From Pyrenula massariospora (Eukaryota > Ascomycota > Eurotiomycetes > Pyrenulales > Pyrenulaceae), in NCBI GenBank assembly GCA_021030905.1, contig JAGFMI010000003.1, positions 248,001-312,000 of the forward strand: 64,000 nt of DNA. The letters run 5' to 3'. Positions 1 through 9,345 of the stretch are shown here, piece after piece. The stretch's first letter is position 1. Each line of letters opens with the position of its first letter. The position numbers were made by a program, and so were the translations under genes. A model generated the notes under the pieces. That model worked only from the letters and a program-made list of their open reading frames with translations, was not told the DNA's origin and searched no databases.

Positions 1-1571
1 TGCAATACCCGATGGAAGCCTTCAATGACAAAAGTGTCATCCTCAATATCATCCACATCACTGATCCCATCATTTTCACTAAATGCGGTGTTGACTCGCA
101 TACATACTAGATGAGCGAATTCCAGTTCCTCGCGAGTTTCGATTGCGGGTGGTTCCGTTTCAGGGATTCCAAGATTCTTCAGTCTCGACTTATCCCACAT
201 GACATACCCCCATTTGCAAAGCTTTGAAGTTCCTAGCTGCCGGTGAAGGGGTTGGAATTTGCCGTGGTTAGCCCAGGACCATCCAGAATTGAGTTTCTCC
301 GGATGATCGCCAACGAAGGGGTCAGGGACGCCATGAAAGTATGCTTCGACGGCGGGGCAGTTTCTTCGGAGTCTAGGAGGCACTGTCATCAATGCAGCAG
401 AGAGGCAGAACGAGTCTATTCGCGCCTTATTTGGCTTGTCGGGGTTGAACCCCTGACGGAATGCATCTAAGCGCCCCGCACAGCTTGAAGCACATAGTAC
501 ATTCTCAAGCCATGCTATGCCAAAGCTTGCTGATGTTTCCAAATAAGAACGATAGTATATGTCTGTTTTTATTTTAGATAGAACGCTGTTCAGCAGCTCA
601 GAGAACTTACTCTCGGGCTCCAGGTTGTACCCACCGGGATACTCCCAATCAAACCAATTTGGAATCAGGTCGTCAACCAGCACGAATGTGTTTGAAGGAA
701 GAGATGACGGTGGAGTCTCCCAAGGCATTATGACGATGAATTTTGGTGGATCTGTAGCTATAGCCGCCATTATGTCACGGAAGACAGCAGCCATTTGATC
801 GTATATGAAATCCCGGACACAAGCTATCTCTTCGACTTCCCATGGATGGAAAGCAGCGAAAATACGAGGAGATTGGCATTGTTGGCTGAGGTCTGCTTCT
901 TCTGAAAAGAGTTCACAAAACACCTGATAGCGATAGAATGCTCGGTGTATACGAATCCGCTCCGTCATTGACAACGTGACTCTATCATAGATATTGTTAG
1001 GTGAAGGTGCATTTCGAAGCGCACACGTCGCAAATTTATTGGCAAGGCGCGTTATGGTGAGATGGTTTGTCACCATCTTTCTCAAAACTTTCCAAGGAAT
1101 ATCTTTCGGCATATCAGGAGACCGAGAGATCTCGGAACGCCTATTGACGAACCGCGAAAGTGTGTGGTGTGTCAAGTGATCATCCGAAGGCCGCAATATA
1201 AGCCTCCGATTGGGTCGTAAGTTCGAGGACTCAACCAAACAGAGAGCTTCACGTCCTAGTTCAAGTCCAAGGCTATTGAATAGTATACTGGTAACAATCT
1301 GATGCTCACGGTTTCGGCGAATGTTGTTGAGGTTCCTTGAGGCAAGTGAGACGTTTTTCAACGACTCGAAGTCAGCGAGATGCTCAAGCACCATTTCTCC
1401 AATTTCTAGAGGCAGGCTCTCCAAGTAAGAGCTATGCATAGTCATCGATTGTGTCTGAGGCTGAAAACGTGCTTCTTCGCCAATCGCTCGGGTAGGGACC
1501 TGACGGTTTACTTGCCTTTTCACATGTCTTGAGCGCACAAGGTCGACAAACAGAGAACCTAATGATACCAT
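1..1571 (-). CDS. F-box-like fungal protein, cut by the left window edge
   Basis: The minus strand is open without a stop from an ATG at 1571 to the window edge, about 523 codons, so the C-terminus lies outside. The ATG sits in a good context (CGAAATGG). Around residues 50-85 there is an F-box-like stretch beginning SLPLEIGEMVLEHL and continuing with a typical LKNVSLASRNLNNIRR helix. By family knowledge such motifs bind Skp1 in SCF ubiquitin ligases; the rest has no repeats I recognise, so a substrate cannot be named. The downstream part is rich in aromatic residues (IPNWFDWEY, HPWEVEE) and ends in an acidic stretch near the edge. No intron is needed to keep the frame. The open frame is seen directly; the F-box call is inference. 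Confidence 0.72.
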   Translation of the reverse strand, partial: MVSLGSLFVDLVRSRHVKRQVNRQVPTRAIGEEARFQPQTQSMTMHSSYLESLPLEIGEMVLEHLADFESLKNVSLASRNLNNIRRNREHQIVTSILFNSLGLELGREALCLVESSNLRPNRRLILRPSDDHLTHHTLSRFVNRRSEISRSPDMPKDIPWKVLRKMVTNHLTITRLANKFATCALRNAPSPNNIYDRVTLSMTERIRIHRAFYRYQVFCELFSEEADLSQQCQSPRIFAAFHPWEVEEIACVRDFIYDQMAAVFRDIMAAIATDPPKFIVIMPWETPPSSLPSNTFVLVDDLIPNWFDWEYPGGYNLEPESKFSELLNSVLSKIKTDIYYRSYLETSASFGIAWLENVLCASSCAGRLDAFRQGFNPDKPNKARIDSFCLSAALMTVPPRLRRNCPAVEAYFHGVPDPFVGDHPEKLNSGWSWANHGKFQPLHRQLGTSKLCKWGYVMWDKSRLKNLGIPETEPPAIETREELEFAHLVCMRVNTAFSENDGISDVDDIEDDTFVIEGFHRVL

Positions 1572-2258
1572 TTCGATGTAGATAGTCCAGATTGAGAGCA
1601 TGTGCAGAACCTCAGGAAAACAAATTTTTAAAATTGTCGATGATGGATTGGGCGACTTTTAAAAGAAGCCCTCCTTTCGGATTTGAAGAAAGTGACTCAT
1701 GAGGCTGAAAAAGACAGAGAACCCTGTCCAATATTTGCAGCAAATCGTCGAAAAAGGCTCAATTGCCCGCTGTTCGAGCATCTGTGACACCTACCTAGGT
1801 ATTTGTCCATAGAAAATCTATCGACGATGAAAGGACCGAGAGAACAACAGAGAGAACAGAGCACACTACTATGGTCTTAGCACCAAGATCGCTCACTTTG
1901 CGAGGTAGGGTGACAGAAGCCATGGTTGATGTTTTGCCCCACACCACACCAAAAATCGGCCACGATTTCTATCACCTTGCCTTGTTGGGGCGTTAAAGCA
2001 TGTCGGATTTACACTCACCCCCAATTTTATGTGCTTCACGAATTCCACTGCTATGTCCACGTCTTGACGATCTTTAAACCAACGCTTAGATTTCCAGCGT
2101 TGCAGGGCTACTATGAAAAAGCGAGGTTCGGCAAATAGTCTCTGCCAGATCCTCTTTCGCCTTTCCGCAAACATTTTCAATCGAAGCTGACCGTACACGC
2201 GGAGGTAGAAACCTTGGGAAGAAGCGATTGGTTAACAGAGAGATGCCAACAAGGCTCA
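1572..2258. other. intergenic, contains one MITE-like element
   Basis: Between the start of the F-box-like gene and the 3' end of the transporter. Apart from the inverted-repeat element at 1909-1976 I see no gene; small ORFs here overlap that element and show no recognisable protein. Confidence 0.5.
1909..1976 (+). mobile_element. MITE-like element, copy A (68 bp)
   Basis: It starts GGTGACAGAA and ends in TATCACC, imperfect terminal inverted repeats of about 14 bp. The core contains CCCCACACCACACC. Copy B at 61766-61836 matches end to end when reverse-complemented, including the core, while the flanks do not match, which defines the borders. Internal length is far too short to encode anything. 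No clear target-site duplication is visible. It could instead be a conserved hairpin RNA or regulatory palindrome. Confidence 0.5.
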
Positions 2259-4435
2259 TCAGATTTTCTCGTCTTCTCCTCCAAATGAGTTCGTTCTCCC
2301 GGCCGGCACAGCCCCAACATCAAGGCTTAATCCCCTGGCAATGCTCCCGCTCCTTTTTCCCACGCTGCCACCCTCCATCTCTCCAACAACATCTTCTCCC
2401 CTCCTCGCTGCGCTCACCAAGTCTGGATTTTGTTCCTTCAGCAATTTGAAATTTCTCTCTGCTTCCCAGTTCCAGATACTGTCTGAGGCGAAGAGGAGGT
2501 TCATCTCTTCAAGAGTCCGCTGGTTAGATTCGGGATAAAGGGCCCAAACCATGGGGATGGTGAGCGCATTGCACGCAGCAAATATGTAGAGCGTCTTTTC
2601 TTCAAGGGCATTGAACATCACCGGGCATAGCAGGGTCTAAGACGAGACAGTCAGCCAATGGTTTCCAAATCGAAAACCTTAGTCGGCAAAAGAAGTAAAA
2701 AAGGTGACAGCTTACCAACCACCCATTCCCAATACTCCAACCTACAACCCCCCAGGCATTGCCCTTGGCCCTGACCTCCAGCGGAAAGATCTCCGCCGGA
2801 TACAGCCATGGCACTGTCAACCACGTTGCGCCGAAAGTGAAGGTAAACAAGAACACCATGCTGACTGCTCCAATGCCGTAGCTGTTTGACTTTGAGGAGC
2901 CATCAGGGGCATCGAGCGCGATGCGGGAGAAGCCGCCGGCGAGAAAGAGCGAAATGCCTTGCAGGACGGAGCCCCAGTATAGCGTCCAGCGGCGTCCGAT
3001 CCGGTCAAGAGTGAAGACACATACCAGGGTTGAGAACTGCGGAAAGTAAGTATGATATTGGAAGACGAGAGAAACGGGAATTGGCACCATATAGAATATG
3101 TCGTTGAGCCCGGATATCCACTGTACGCGGTTATGCGGGACTTGTCGTTATCAGTATAAGTAGGTTCTTCAGGGCTAGAAGACATATTTACCTCCAGCTA
3201 TGGCGAAAATGCGAGGTGCATAGATAGTGACACCTGCAATGCCAATCCATTCTGTTTTCAATTCGCATCAGTCTGCTGCGTAGAGATTTTCTATACCAGA
3301 GGTCCGTACCTTGCATTATCTGCAACCAAATGACCAACTGCACCCTCCGCGCCGTGTGCAATTTCCCACTCCCGATGCCAAAGAGCATATGAAAATACGA
3401 TTGCCTTTTGGCGGTCTTGTGCTCAAGCTCGACGGTATTCCGGATATCTTGGAACTCTGCTTCAGCCTTGACGATATCTTCGCCGGAGTCGCCTCTGAGC
3501 CGCCCTAAAACGTAACGAGCTTCGTCATCTCGACCAACCTTGGTGAGCCACCTTGGCGACTCTGGAAAGAACCAGACGATGCCGAAGAGGAAGAGTAGTG
3601 GAAGAATTTGGAACGCAATGGGAAAGCGCCACACAAATTGTCCGCGACCGTCGCCGTAAAAGCTACACCCACTATCCTTATGTGAGAATGTTGTAACACG
3701 AGGCCATCACCGTTGACTCACTACTCTAGCCAATATGCAACAACGACTCCAAAGATATTCAACGTAAACTCAATGGAGATGAATTGACCACGGCTAGTAT
3801 GCTCTGCCGTCTCCGTAGCCCAGACAGGGACGATAGCATTGAGGATACCGGTTCCCCAGCCGTTGATGAGTCGAGCTGCGTTGATAGTCAGGCTGATCTG
3901 TCGCTCACAAGACGACTTTAGGGATGGGATTTCTGACCGCAAATCATCCAATTTCGATTTTGAGCCGAAGTCTGCAACGAAGCTCCAAATACGCCCCAAG
4001 CTGCTCCAAGCGCAATTGTCTTGATACGACCAAACTTGTCCCCAAACCAGCCGCCAGCGAGGCAGCCGACCAAAGTTCCGAGATAGTAGACCGAAACCTG
4101 GTCCCTGTCAGTGCCGCGCCATTTTATAGAGACCTACGGATGAGCCAACAATGCCCCCTTGAAGCAGAGCGTCCTGCACGATCGGCTCATGAGTCTTGGG
4201 ATCTTCGACGCCAAATCCCATTGTTTTGTGGTAATAGTTGTAGGCACCGTTGACGCCGCCCATCATGCCTTGATCTGTAGCGTGGTACTGCTTCAGTAAT
4301 AATCCAATTCGCTATAGGGTGGCACTGACCATATCCGAAGAAGAAGATCGAAAGCCCAGCGACACAGTTTATCGCAATGAGAAGACTCCGCTTGCGAAAC
4401 CGGTGAACGACATTGTACCTGGATATTTGGTCCAT
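2259..4435 (-). CDS. MFS sugar transporter (hexose/STL1-like), 9 exons
   Basis: A 12-TM proton-coupled sugar porter of the plasma membrane by family. Exons on the minus strand: 4435-4330, 4274-4150, 4097-3938, 3875-3722, 3671-3310, 3251-3192, 3140-3088, 3036-2716 and 2636-2259, giving 572 residues in one frame. Family signatures are all present: FFFGYDQGMMGG in TM1, GDKFGRIK in loop 2-3, PESPRWL after TM6, DRIGRR in loop 8-9 and PAEIFPLEVRAKG in loop 10-11, then YPESNQRTLEEMN at the end. The substrate cannot be told from sequence. Introns are 50-79 nt; the one at 3037-3087 has a weak donor (GTGCCA). The start at 4435 (MDQISRYN) is the first ATG in frame with TM1. I see no break in the gene. 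Confidence 0.88.
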
Positions 4436-5048
4436 AATGCTTGACTACCAACACGATCGCAACACGGTTCTCAAAGGATGGTGCAAAGGCGGCCTTATGG
4501 GTAAGCAGGTTGCAGGGACGCATAGAGCAATTGTCTTGATAAAACCCGTCGAAAGTTAAGAAAGCCTCTTACGCCTCGAAAGGAGATCTGCAATCCCCAG
4601 ACCCTAGCCCGACGATCAATCTTAGTAAAATCCCCCGGACTTTCAACATCCTGAGTCAGTCAATAGCCGACCCATTTCCCGAGTTGTATGCGCGATATTA
4701 TTTCAAAGAGATTGGTCTTGACAAGCTCATCCGCCGGTCCTGGAACTACGAAGCTCGACCCGACCAAACGCGTGATACATGTTTTCTGGCCCCCGGCAAA
4801 GATCTCTCGCAACTTCGGCGGCAGCGCCGACGATGTGTCAATGCAAGCCAGCGTCCGGCAGGCTGCAGGTAGAGATACCTGTTGGGGTATGCCGATCCGA
4901 ATGGAGGCGTGACATAATTATTCCCCTCATTTGTCTGGCTGCTGCTCGTGGGGTAACTTTGACGATTAGTCCTCTTATGCGGTGAGGAGAAAGGTCGGAT
5001 CCCATGGATAGTATTTAGTTCCGACGCCGCATCAGGGCGAATAAGAGC
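4436..5048. other. intergenic: transporter promoter side
   Basis: Upstream of the transporter and of the tRNA-Leu gene. Short ORFs on both strands look like chance frames. No repeat or recognisable regulatory motif stands out. Confidence 0.4.
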
Positions 5049-5081
5049 GACAGAATGGCCGAGCGGTTAAGGCGCGGCACT

Positions 5082-5131
5082 GTGAGTTCAACTATGCCAC
5101 GAAGGGCGATCAATAGCTAATTGCTTTGCAG
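5082..5131 (+). other. spliceosomal-like intron inside tRNA-Leu, between U33 and C34
   Basis: Fifty nucleotides starting GTGAGT, with a GCTAAT branch-site candidate and a TTTGCAG acceptor. This is the size and signal set of the protein-coding introns in this window (many of 46-55 nt). Removal rebuilds the anticodon loop exactly. The position, directly 5' of the anticodon, is not the canonical 37/38 tRNA intron site, and the sequence shows no obvious bulge-helix-bulge for the tRNA endonuclease. Confidence 0.75.
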
Positions 5132-5135
5132 CAAG

Positions 5136-5166
5136 TCATCAGACTTCCTCTGAATAAAGAGGCGAT
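5136..5166 (+). other. canonical tRNA intron (31 nt) after position 37
   Basis: Located between G37 and T38 as expected for nuclear tRNA-Leu(CAA), which carries an intron in yeasts too. The sequence AAGTC at anticodon/intron start pairs with GACTT inside the intron, and CCTCT pairs with AGAGG further on, giving the anticodon-intron helix that the SEN endonuclease recognises. Confidence 0.8.
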
Positions 5167-5210
5167 TTGCCGTGTGGAAACACGCAGGGGTTCGAGTCCC
5201 CTTTCTGTCA

Positions 5211-5959
5211 AATCATTTTTGTTGAACCTGATATCTTTTTTGGACGTCTTAAGCGCCAGTAGGTGCGAGGATCTAATCGCACTCAATTCGAGGGGGTATA
5301 GACGAAGCCGGTGGACTGTCAATCCCACAAGCCTTGCCCCTTTCTTCTCGCAACGGAGATCATTTTCGATGATTTTCTAGTCACCGCGATGCATAAATAG
5401 ATCTCAATAGCACATTACACTTTCAATGAGTTTACTTGTGTGATGGGTTGAGAGGTTGACCCCCGAGACCCCCTGAGGAGCCCGCGAAACCTTCCTAATT
5501 TGGAAGGGTTCTTGGCACACCTTTACCTTATGCGCCTGTACGCACAGCTCTGTGATCCTTCATAGCTGAATATTCGTAACATCGACTCATATTCATAGGC
5601 CTTTACCCCTAGAGAGCGATTTATTACAACTTGCACCCAGACACACAATGTAGAGGTGCTCTGTCTAGAATAGGACATAATGCCTTTGTCCGGTCCTTAG
5701 CTTATGAAACTATTGGCTTTGTCTGGGCCACAAAAACCATCCTACATGAAATACTTTGAGGAGCGGACAACAAAGCAGTGAGATTCCTTCTTACGCTAGG
5801 TATAAAAACCATCGGAGTAGGTTCAGAATCCAGACTTCCGATTTGGTAGAACTCAAAGAGATTTTGAGGGAAGACGAGAAAAAAAGTGAGCGAGCTATAC
5901 AATTGTAAGTCAAAGCGTACTCGAATCCATCTTTGGAGACAGATCTCCTCTGAGTCGCC
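5211..5959. other. intergenic; T5 Pol III terminator at 5216
   Basis: The T5 run at 5216-5220 just after the tRNA is a likely Pol III terminator. The rest holds no gene I can support. Confidence 0.5.
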
Positions 5960-7063
5960 ATGTGCCGAATCACGCTATTTAATCTGCACACCGACTGCAA
6001 TCACCTCGCTCCGGTCTATAAGCGTGACAGTTGTGAATCTGGACTAAGTTCTTCCTCTACTGCTCAAGTAAGAGTTCGACGCGTTGCTAATCTCTGTCCT
6101 CTGTGTACAAGCTCAACCCCATCATGGCTGATCGAAGAGGGCCGTGCATTGTACTGGCTGAGGAATCTGATTACGTCTTTGTACCCGGAGAGCCTCACTC
6201 GAGCCGACTACCACTTTCTGTGTGAGCATTTCAATCAAACGGGGTTGTCGTATCTTGACGCTGTTGAGCGTCTTAACGGAGATTGCTGGACGGGGACCCC
6301 CTATTACTTCGCTCTCACATATGGCCCTCCTCCGGATATGGAATGCATAGACGGAGTGGACTTGCAAGACGGAGACGGTCCTCTCGATATGACCGTCGAA
6401 GACCCAACTCTTGCGAACCATCCCAACTACCATGCTGATGTGCTCACAATCTTCGATGAACATGACACTACAAGTGCCTCGCCGATCGATGACCCCGCGG
6501 ATACATGCCCACCAAGCCCATACAGCCCATCCATCATCGACTTCTACGTCGACGACGACCAGGAGCCCCTCCTCACCGCCTCATCACCCTCCAACAGCCC
6601 TCCATCACCGACCCCTCACACTCCCACTCCTCCCCCTTTCCTCCCCCAAATCCTCCAAGCCTACGACCCCGACCGCCAGCGCTGGATCCTCATTTCCTCC
6701 CCCATCCTAGCCCCAGACTCCCCCCTCCTCGACCTCCCCCCGGGCGACCCCCGCCTCCGCACCGCGCTCAAAACCGACGAAGGCACCTACGTGCCCTTCG
6801 CCCGCCGCCGCTTCCCCGGCGACACCCGCGACTGGCACGACATCTTCTACGGCGGCGTCCCGCCGTACGACCCGGAGAGCGTGTCGCAGGCGCGCGACCT
6901 GGACGGGACGGGGGAGTATCTGCTGAATGGGATTCCGCTGGCGGAGTGGGGAGGGCTGTTCAATATGCCCGAGGGTGTGTTGGAGGAGCTGGAGGAGAGG
7001 ATACGTCCATCTCGCGGGATGGAGGGTTTGCAGAGGACGTTTCCGGCGCTGCAGATGAGGTAA
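5960..7063 (+). CDS. unrecognised 367-aa protein, Cys-rich start, proline-rich middle
   Basis: Single open frame from ATG 5960 (MCRITLFNLHTDC) to a stop at 7063. The first 55 residues carry several cysteines, including LCPLC. Residues about 60-150 look globular; residues about 185-235 are proline/serine-rich and acidic (low complexity); the C-terminal third looks globular again. GC content rises sharply from about 6500, so overlapping frames are also open there, but this frame is the longest and least biased. A possible 44-nt intron (GTAAGA at 6068 to CAAG at 6111) would end the protein early, so I prefer the unspliced frame. No family recognised. Confidence 0.55.
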   Translation: MCRITLFNLHTDCNHLAPVYKRDSCESGLSSSSTAQVRVRRVANLCPLCTSSTPSWLIEEGRALYWLRNLITSLYPESLTRADYHFLCEHFNQTGLSYLDAVERLNGDCWTGTPYYFALTYGPPPDMECIDGVDLQDGDGPLDMTVEDPTLANHPNYHADVLTIFDEHDTTSASPIDDPADTCPPSPYSPSIIDFYVDDDQEPLLTASSPSNSPPSPTPHTPTPPPFLPQILQAYDPDRQRWILISSPILAPDSPLLDLPPGDPRLRTALKTDEGTYVPFARRRFPGDTRDWHDIFYGGVPPYDPESVSQARDLDGTGEYLLNGIPLAEWGGLFNMPEGVLEELEERIRPSRGMEGLQRTFPALQMR

Positions 7064-7365
7064 GTTCGCTTTTGCTGTGTTTTCTTCGTCTCTTTGGTTG
7101 TCTGGGAAGGTAAGGAGGTTTTTCTTTGTCCTAGGCCGATCTAAACTGCCGGGTGGTGTATGCACGAATATCATTTACTCATGCATCCCTTTTCTGTTAG
7201 TATCTCAAAGTGTTTCCTGGCTTTCTTAATTTCCTTATCCTATTTCAGGCGTTTCGTGAATGTAGACTCTAAAGTTTCTTTTATATCGCTGTTTCATTAT
7301 GGTAAATTCCGTAAGATTGAAAGGGTATCGCTACTCATGTGACTAAGTTCTTTCACTTCCGAACC

Positions 7366-7986
7366 CTACAGAAGTCCTCTACACACTGTTTTTCCTCTCA
7401 GGTGCTCGCAACAAAACGCGACGGCTTTGGTGTATCTTCGGAGATATTCCATGTATTTAGACACGGCCTTATAAACTTCTTCATCCTCGTAGATCTCTAC
7501 CTTCTTCAGATTGGGCGGCTTGGACGTATTACACTCCATCAGCCTCTCAATCTTCTTAGCGACAACAGGTCCACACCGCCGCGCAAGCTTCCCATTAACA
7601 GCCGCAATCAAATCAAGCGCCGCCCCACACCCTCGCAGAAAAGTTGTGATCTTCACAATCCGGAACTCTTCGAGGGTCGGCATCGAATAAAAAGCACCCC
7701 GAAGGTCCTGAAAGATGGCATGGGCTCGCCATGCGGCTATCACGAATCGCTGACGATGCTGGTAGAGGAGTATGTTGAATTCTGCATGCGGGGCGTCGAA
7801 ATCTTGAGGCGTAGAGGTTGGGTCGAGTTGGGAAAGTTGCTTTTGCAAAAGCGTTAGAGGTTCGGAAAGCTTAGTCTGGTCCAAGTGGGCGAGCTACGTT
7901 TCTAGAAAGGCTAGAGGCTCTGAAAGCTTGGCTGTGAATAGATTTTGATACATGTCAATAGTGATCAGGTGTTGATCCGTCTTCAT
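7366..7986 (-). pseudogene. unrecognised ORF with an in-frame TAG near its start
   Basis: An ATG at 7986 opens 30 codons that end at TAG (7894-7896); the same frame then continues 176 codons to a stop at 7366. The downstream part has no ATG until well inside, so the natural start is 7986. The peptide KLSEPL occurs on both sides of the TAG (AKLSEPLAFLE and TKLSEPLTLLQ), suggesting a short internal duplication. The downstream part looks like a folded, mostly helical protein (RQRFVIAAWRAHAIFQDLRGAF). The ATG overlaps the stop of the upstream ORF (ATGA). It could be a recent nonsense mutation, stop readthrough or a mis-modelled intron. No family recognised. Confidence 0.4.
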
Positions 7987-8540
7987 TCCGAGTAGGCGGC
8001 CAGTCTAAACTTTTTCTCCTTCCTCTCTCTTTCGGCGGCTATTTCGGTGGCGGCCATCTTGTTTCCTTCACTCTTGACGGCTTTTCTAGCAGCTTTTCTC
8101 AAGAGAAATGATCCAAGGGACATGCTGAGATGGTCGTGCGCGTCCTGAATTGCTTGGCTCCTTGCATAGACGGGGTGATCGTTCAAGGGCGGAATGCAAT
8201 TCACCTCCTGTCCAACACCTTCAAGACGACCTTCACGGGAGAATGGACTTGCCAAGCCCATTCTGGCGATAAACGCTCTGTGCAACGGCCTTGATTCCCT
8301 TTCTATGCATTGTGGATCATTCAAGAGTCTGTATGACCACTGCCGTCTGATGTCTTGAGAGTGGCACCCATTGGAATGCAAATCCATTACGGCCCTGTAA
8401 GCTGCGGGCGATTTTGAAAGTGGCGTAGAGTACATTTTTTGAGTAAGAATGGGAGAAGTCTGCGTTGAATAACTGGATCCGGCAGTGACTTCTGTTGGAC
8501 GTAGCTCAGTTTTCGATGACCTCCTTCTGGCAGGAGTCAA
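7983..8540 (-). CDS. unrecognised 185-aa protein
   Basis: Open frame from ATG 8540 (MTPARRRSSKTEL) to the stop at 7983. Polar N-terminus of about 35 residues rich in S, T and R, then a helical body, and a charged C-terminal helix with AAERERKEKKFRL that could form a coiled coil or a nuclear-type basic tract. No known domain recognised. Its stop overlaps the ATG of the next ORF on the same strand, so the two may belong to one spliced gene that I could not resolve. Confidence 0.45.
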   Translation of the reverse strand: MTPARRRSSKTELRPTEVTAGSSYSTQTSPILTQKMYSTPLSKSPAAYRAVMDLHSNGCHSQDIRRQWSYRLLNDPQCIERESRPLHRAFIARMGLASPFSREGRLEGVGQEVNCIPPLNDHPVYARSQAIQDAHDHLSMSLGSFLLRKAARKAVKSEGNKMAATEIAAERERKEKKFRLAAYSE

Positions 8541-9345
8541 GACGGAGCCGTTCCAGAGGAAACCTCTCCAAGCGCTTATGATGGCAGAGAAGTGTGTTGT
8601 CTGAATTTGGAGGAAGCTTCAACGACAAAAGGGCTAGAATATGATGGAGGTTAGAAGCTGCGTCTTTCAGACAAGATCAAGCTTGACATATATGGAGGCT
8701 TGACGAGACAGAAAAAGAAAGGTTGAGAATGAAGCTAGCTAAGGTAAGGGACATTATGTAGTGGCCGTTGTAAAATGGGGTTTTTGCATTTCCATGTTTT
8801 TTAAACTATGGGTCGAAGCGGTACTCCGTCAACAGCCCACCTTCTTTCTCGGCCTTGAGTAGATTCTACTACTAAAAGGCTACATTGACAGCCCTCATGC
8901 TTCGCTGGAATCAGAGTCGTCACTTAGAAGGCCTTTATTGCTGTAGCTCAATTAATATGATTCTGGTCTGTATCCACACACATTTGATATTGTCCGACAG
9001 TTACGTCGACATTAACTCGTTCTTCCCTAAGGTCTAATAAAGATTTTACCGTCGTAGAATACCTTTTGGCATTACGAAGCGTCCGAGTTCTGGACGGCCG
9101 ATGACCCAAATAGCGAAGCATGTCACTACATTCAGGGCCATCACAGGGCAATAGTACGCTAGGGTGAACACCAGGTTGGGCTGACGCGCGGTCAGACGCA
9201 ATGACGGCAATTCCGAGCTGTAAAATGCAACATGCTTCGCAAGCCAGATGCAAAGAGGGCGGAATTGAACAAGGATTTGTCAGAATTGACACGACTCAAG
9301 ACGTAACTTGGAATTCCTGCAAACATATCGTCGCGGTAGGTCGCC
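8541..9345. other. intergenic
   Basis: Nothing I can support as a gene. A minus-strand frame at 8948-9292 shows no family resemblance and is treated as chance. Confidence 0.4.

Larger units (their letters stand above)
5049..5210 (+). tRNA. tRNA-Leu(CAA) with two introns, one spliceosomal-like
   Basis: The acceptor stem GACAGAA pairs with TTCTGTC, followed by discriminator A73 (typical of tRNA-Leu). The D-arm is TGGCCGAGCGGTTAAGGC, the T-arm AGGGG-TTCGAGT-CCCCT, with a long type II variable arm. The anticodon stem is CGGCA with TGCCG. Read naively the loop gives a nonsensical GTG anticodon. Removing 5082-5131 puts CAA at 34-36 and G at 37, followed by a normal tRNA intron at 5136-5166. The product then folds as a standard leucine tRNA. 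A-box (TGGCCGAGCGG) and B-box (GGTTCGAGTCC) are intact, and a T5 run follows at 5216. Alternative: a pseudogene interrupted by chance, which the exact junction argues against. Confidence 0.9.

Noticed and set aside
5049-5210. tRNA with a GTG (His) anticodon
   Set aside because: Reading straight after the anticodon stem gives GTG, but histidine tRNAs have no long variable arm. Excising 5082-5131 yields the correct CAA anticodon with the expected tRNA intron behind it.
6068-6111. A 44-nt intron in the 5960-7063 gene
   Set aside because: Splice signals are plausible, but splicing shifts to a frame that stops after about 40 codons, whereas the unspliced frame stays open for 367 codons.
6505-7113. 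Long arginine/proline-rich ORFs overlapping 6.4-7.1 kb
   Set aside because: Low-complexity frames caused by high GC; shadows of the frame starting at 5960.
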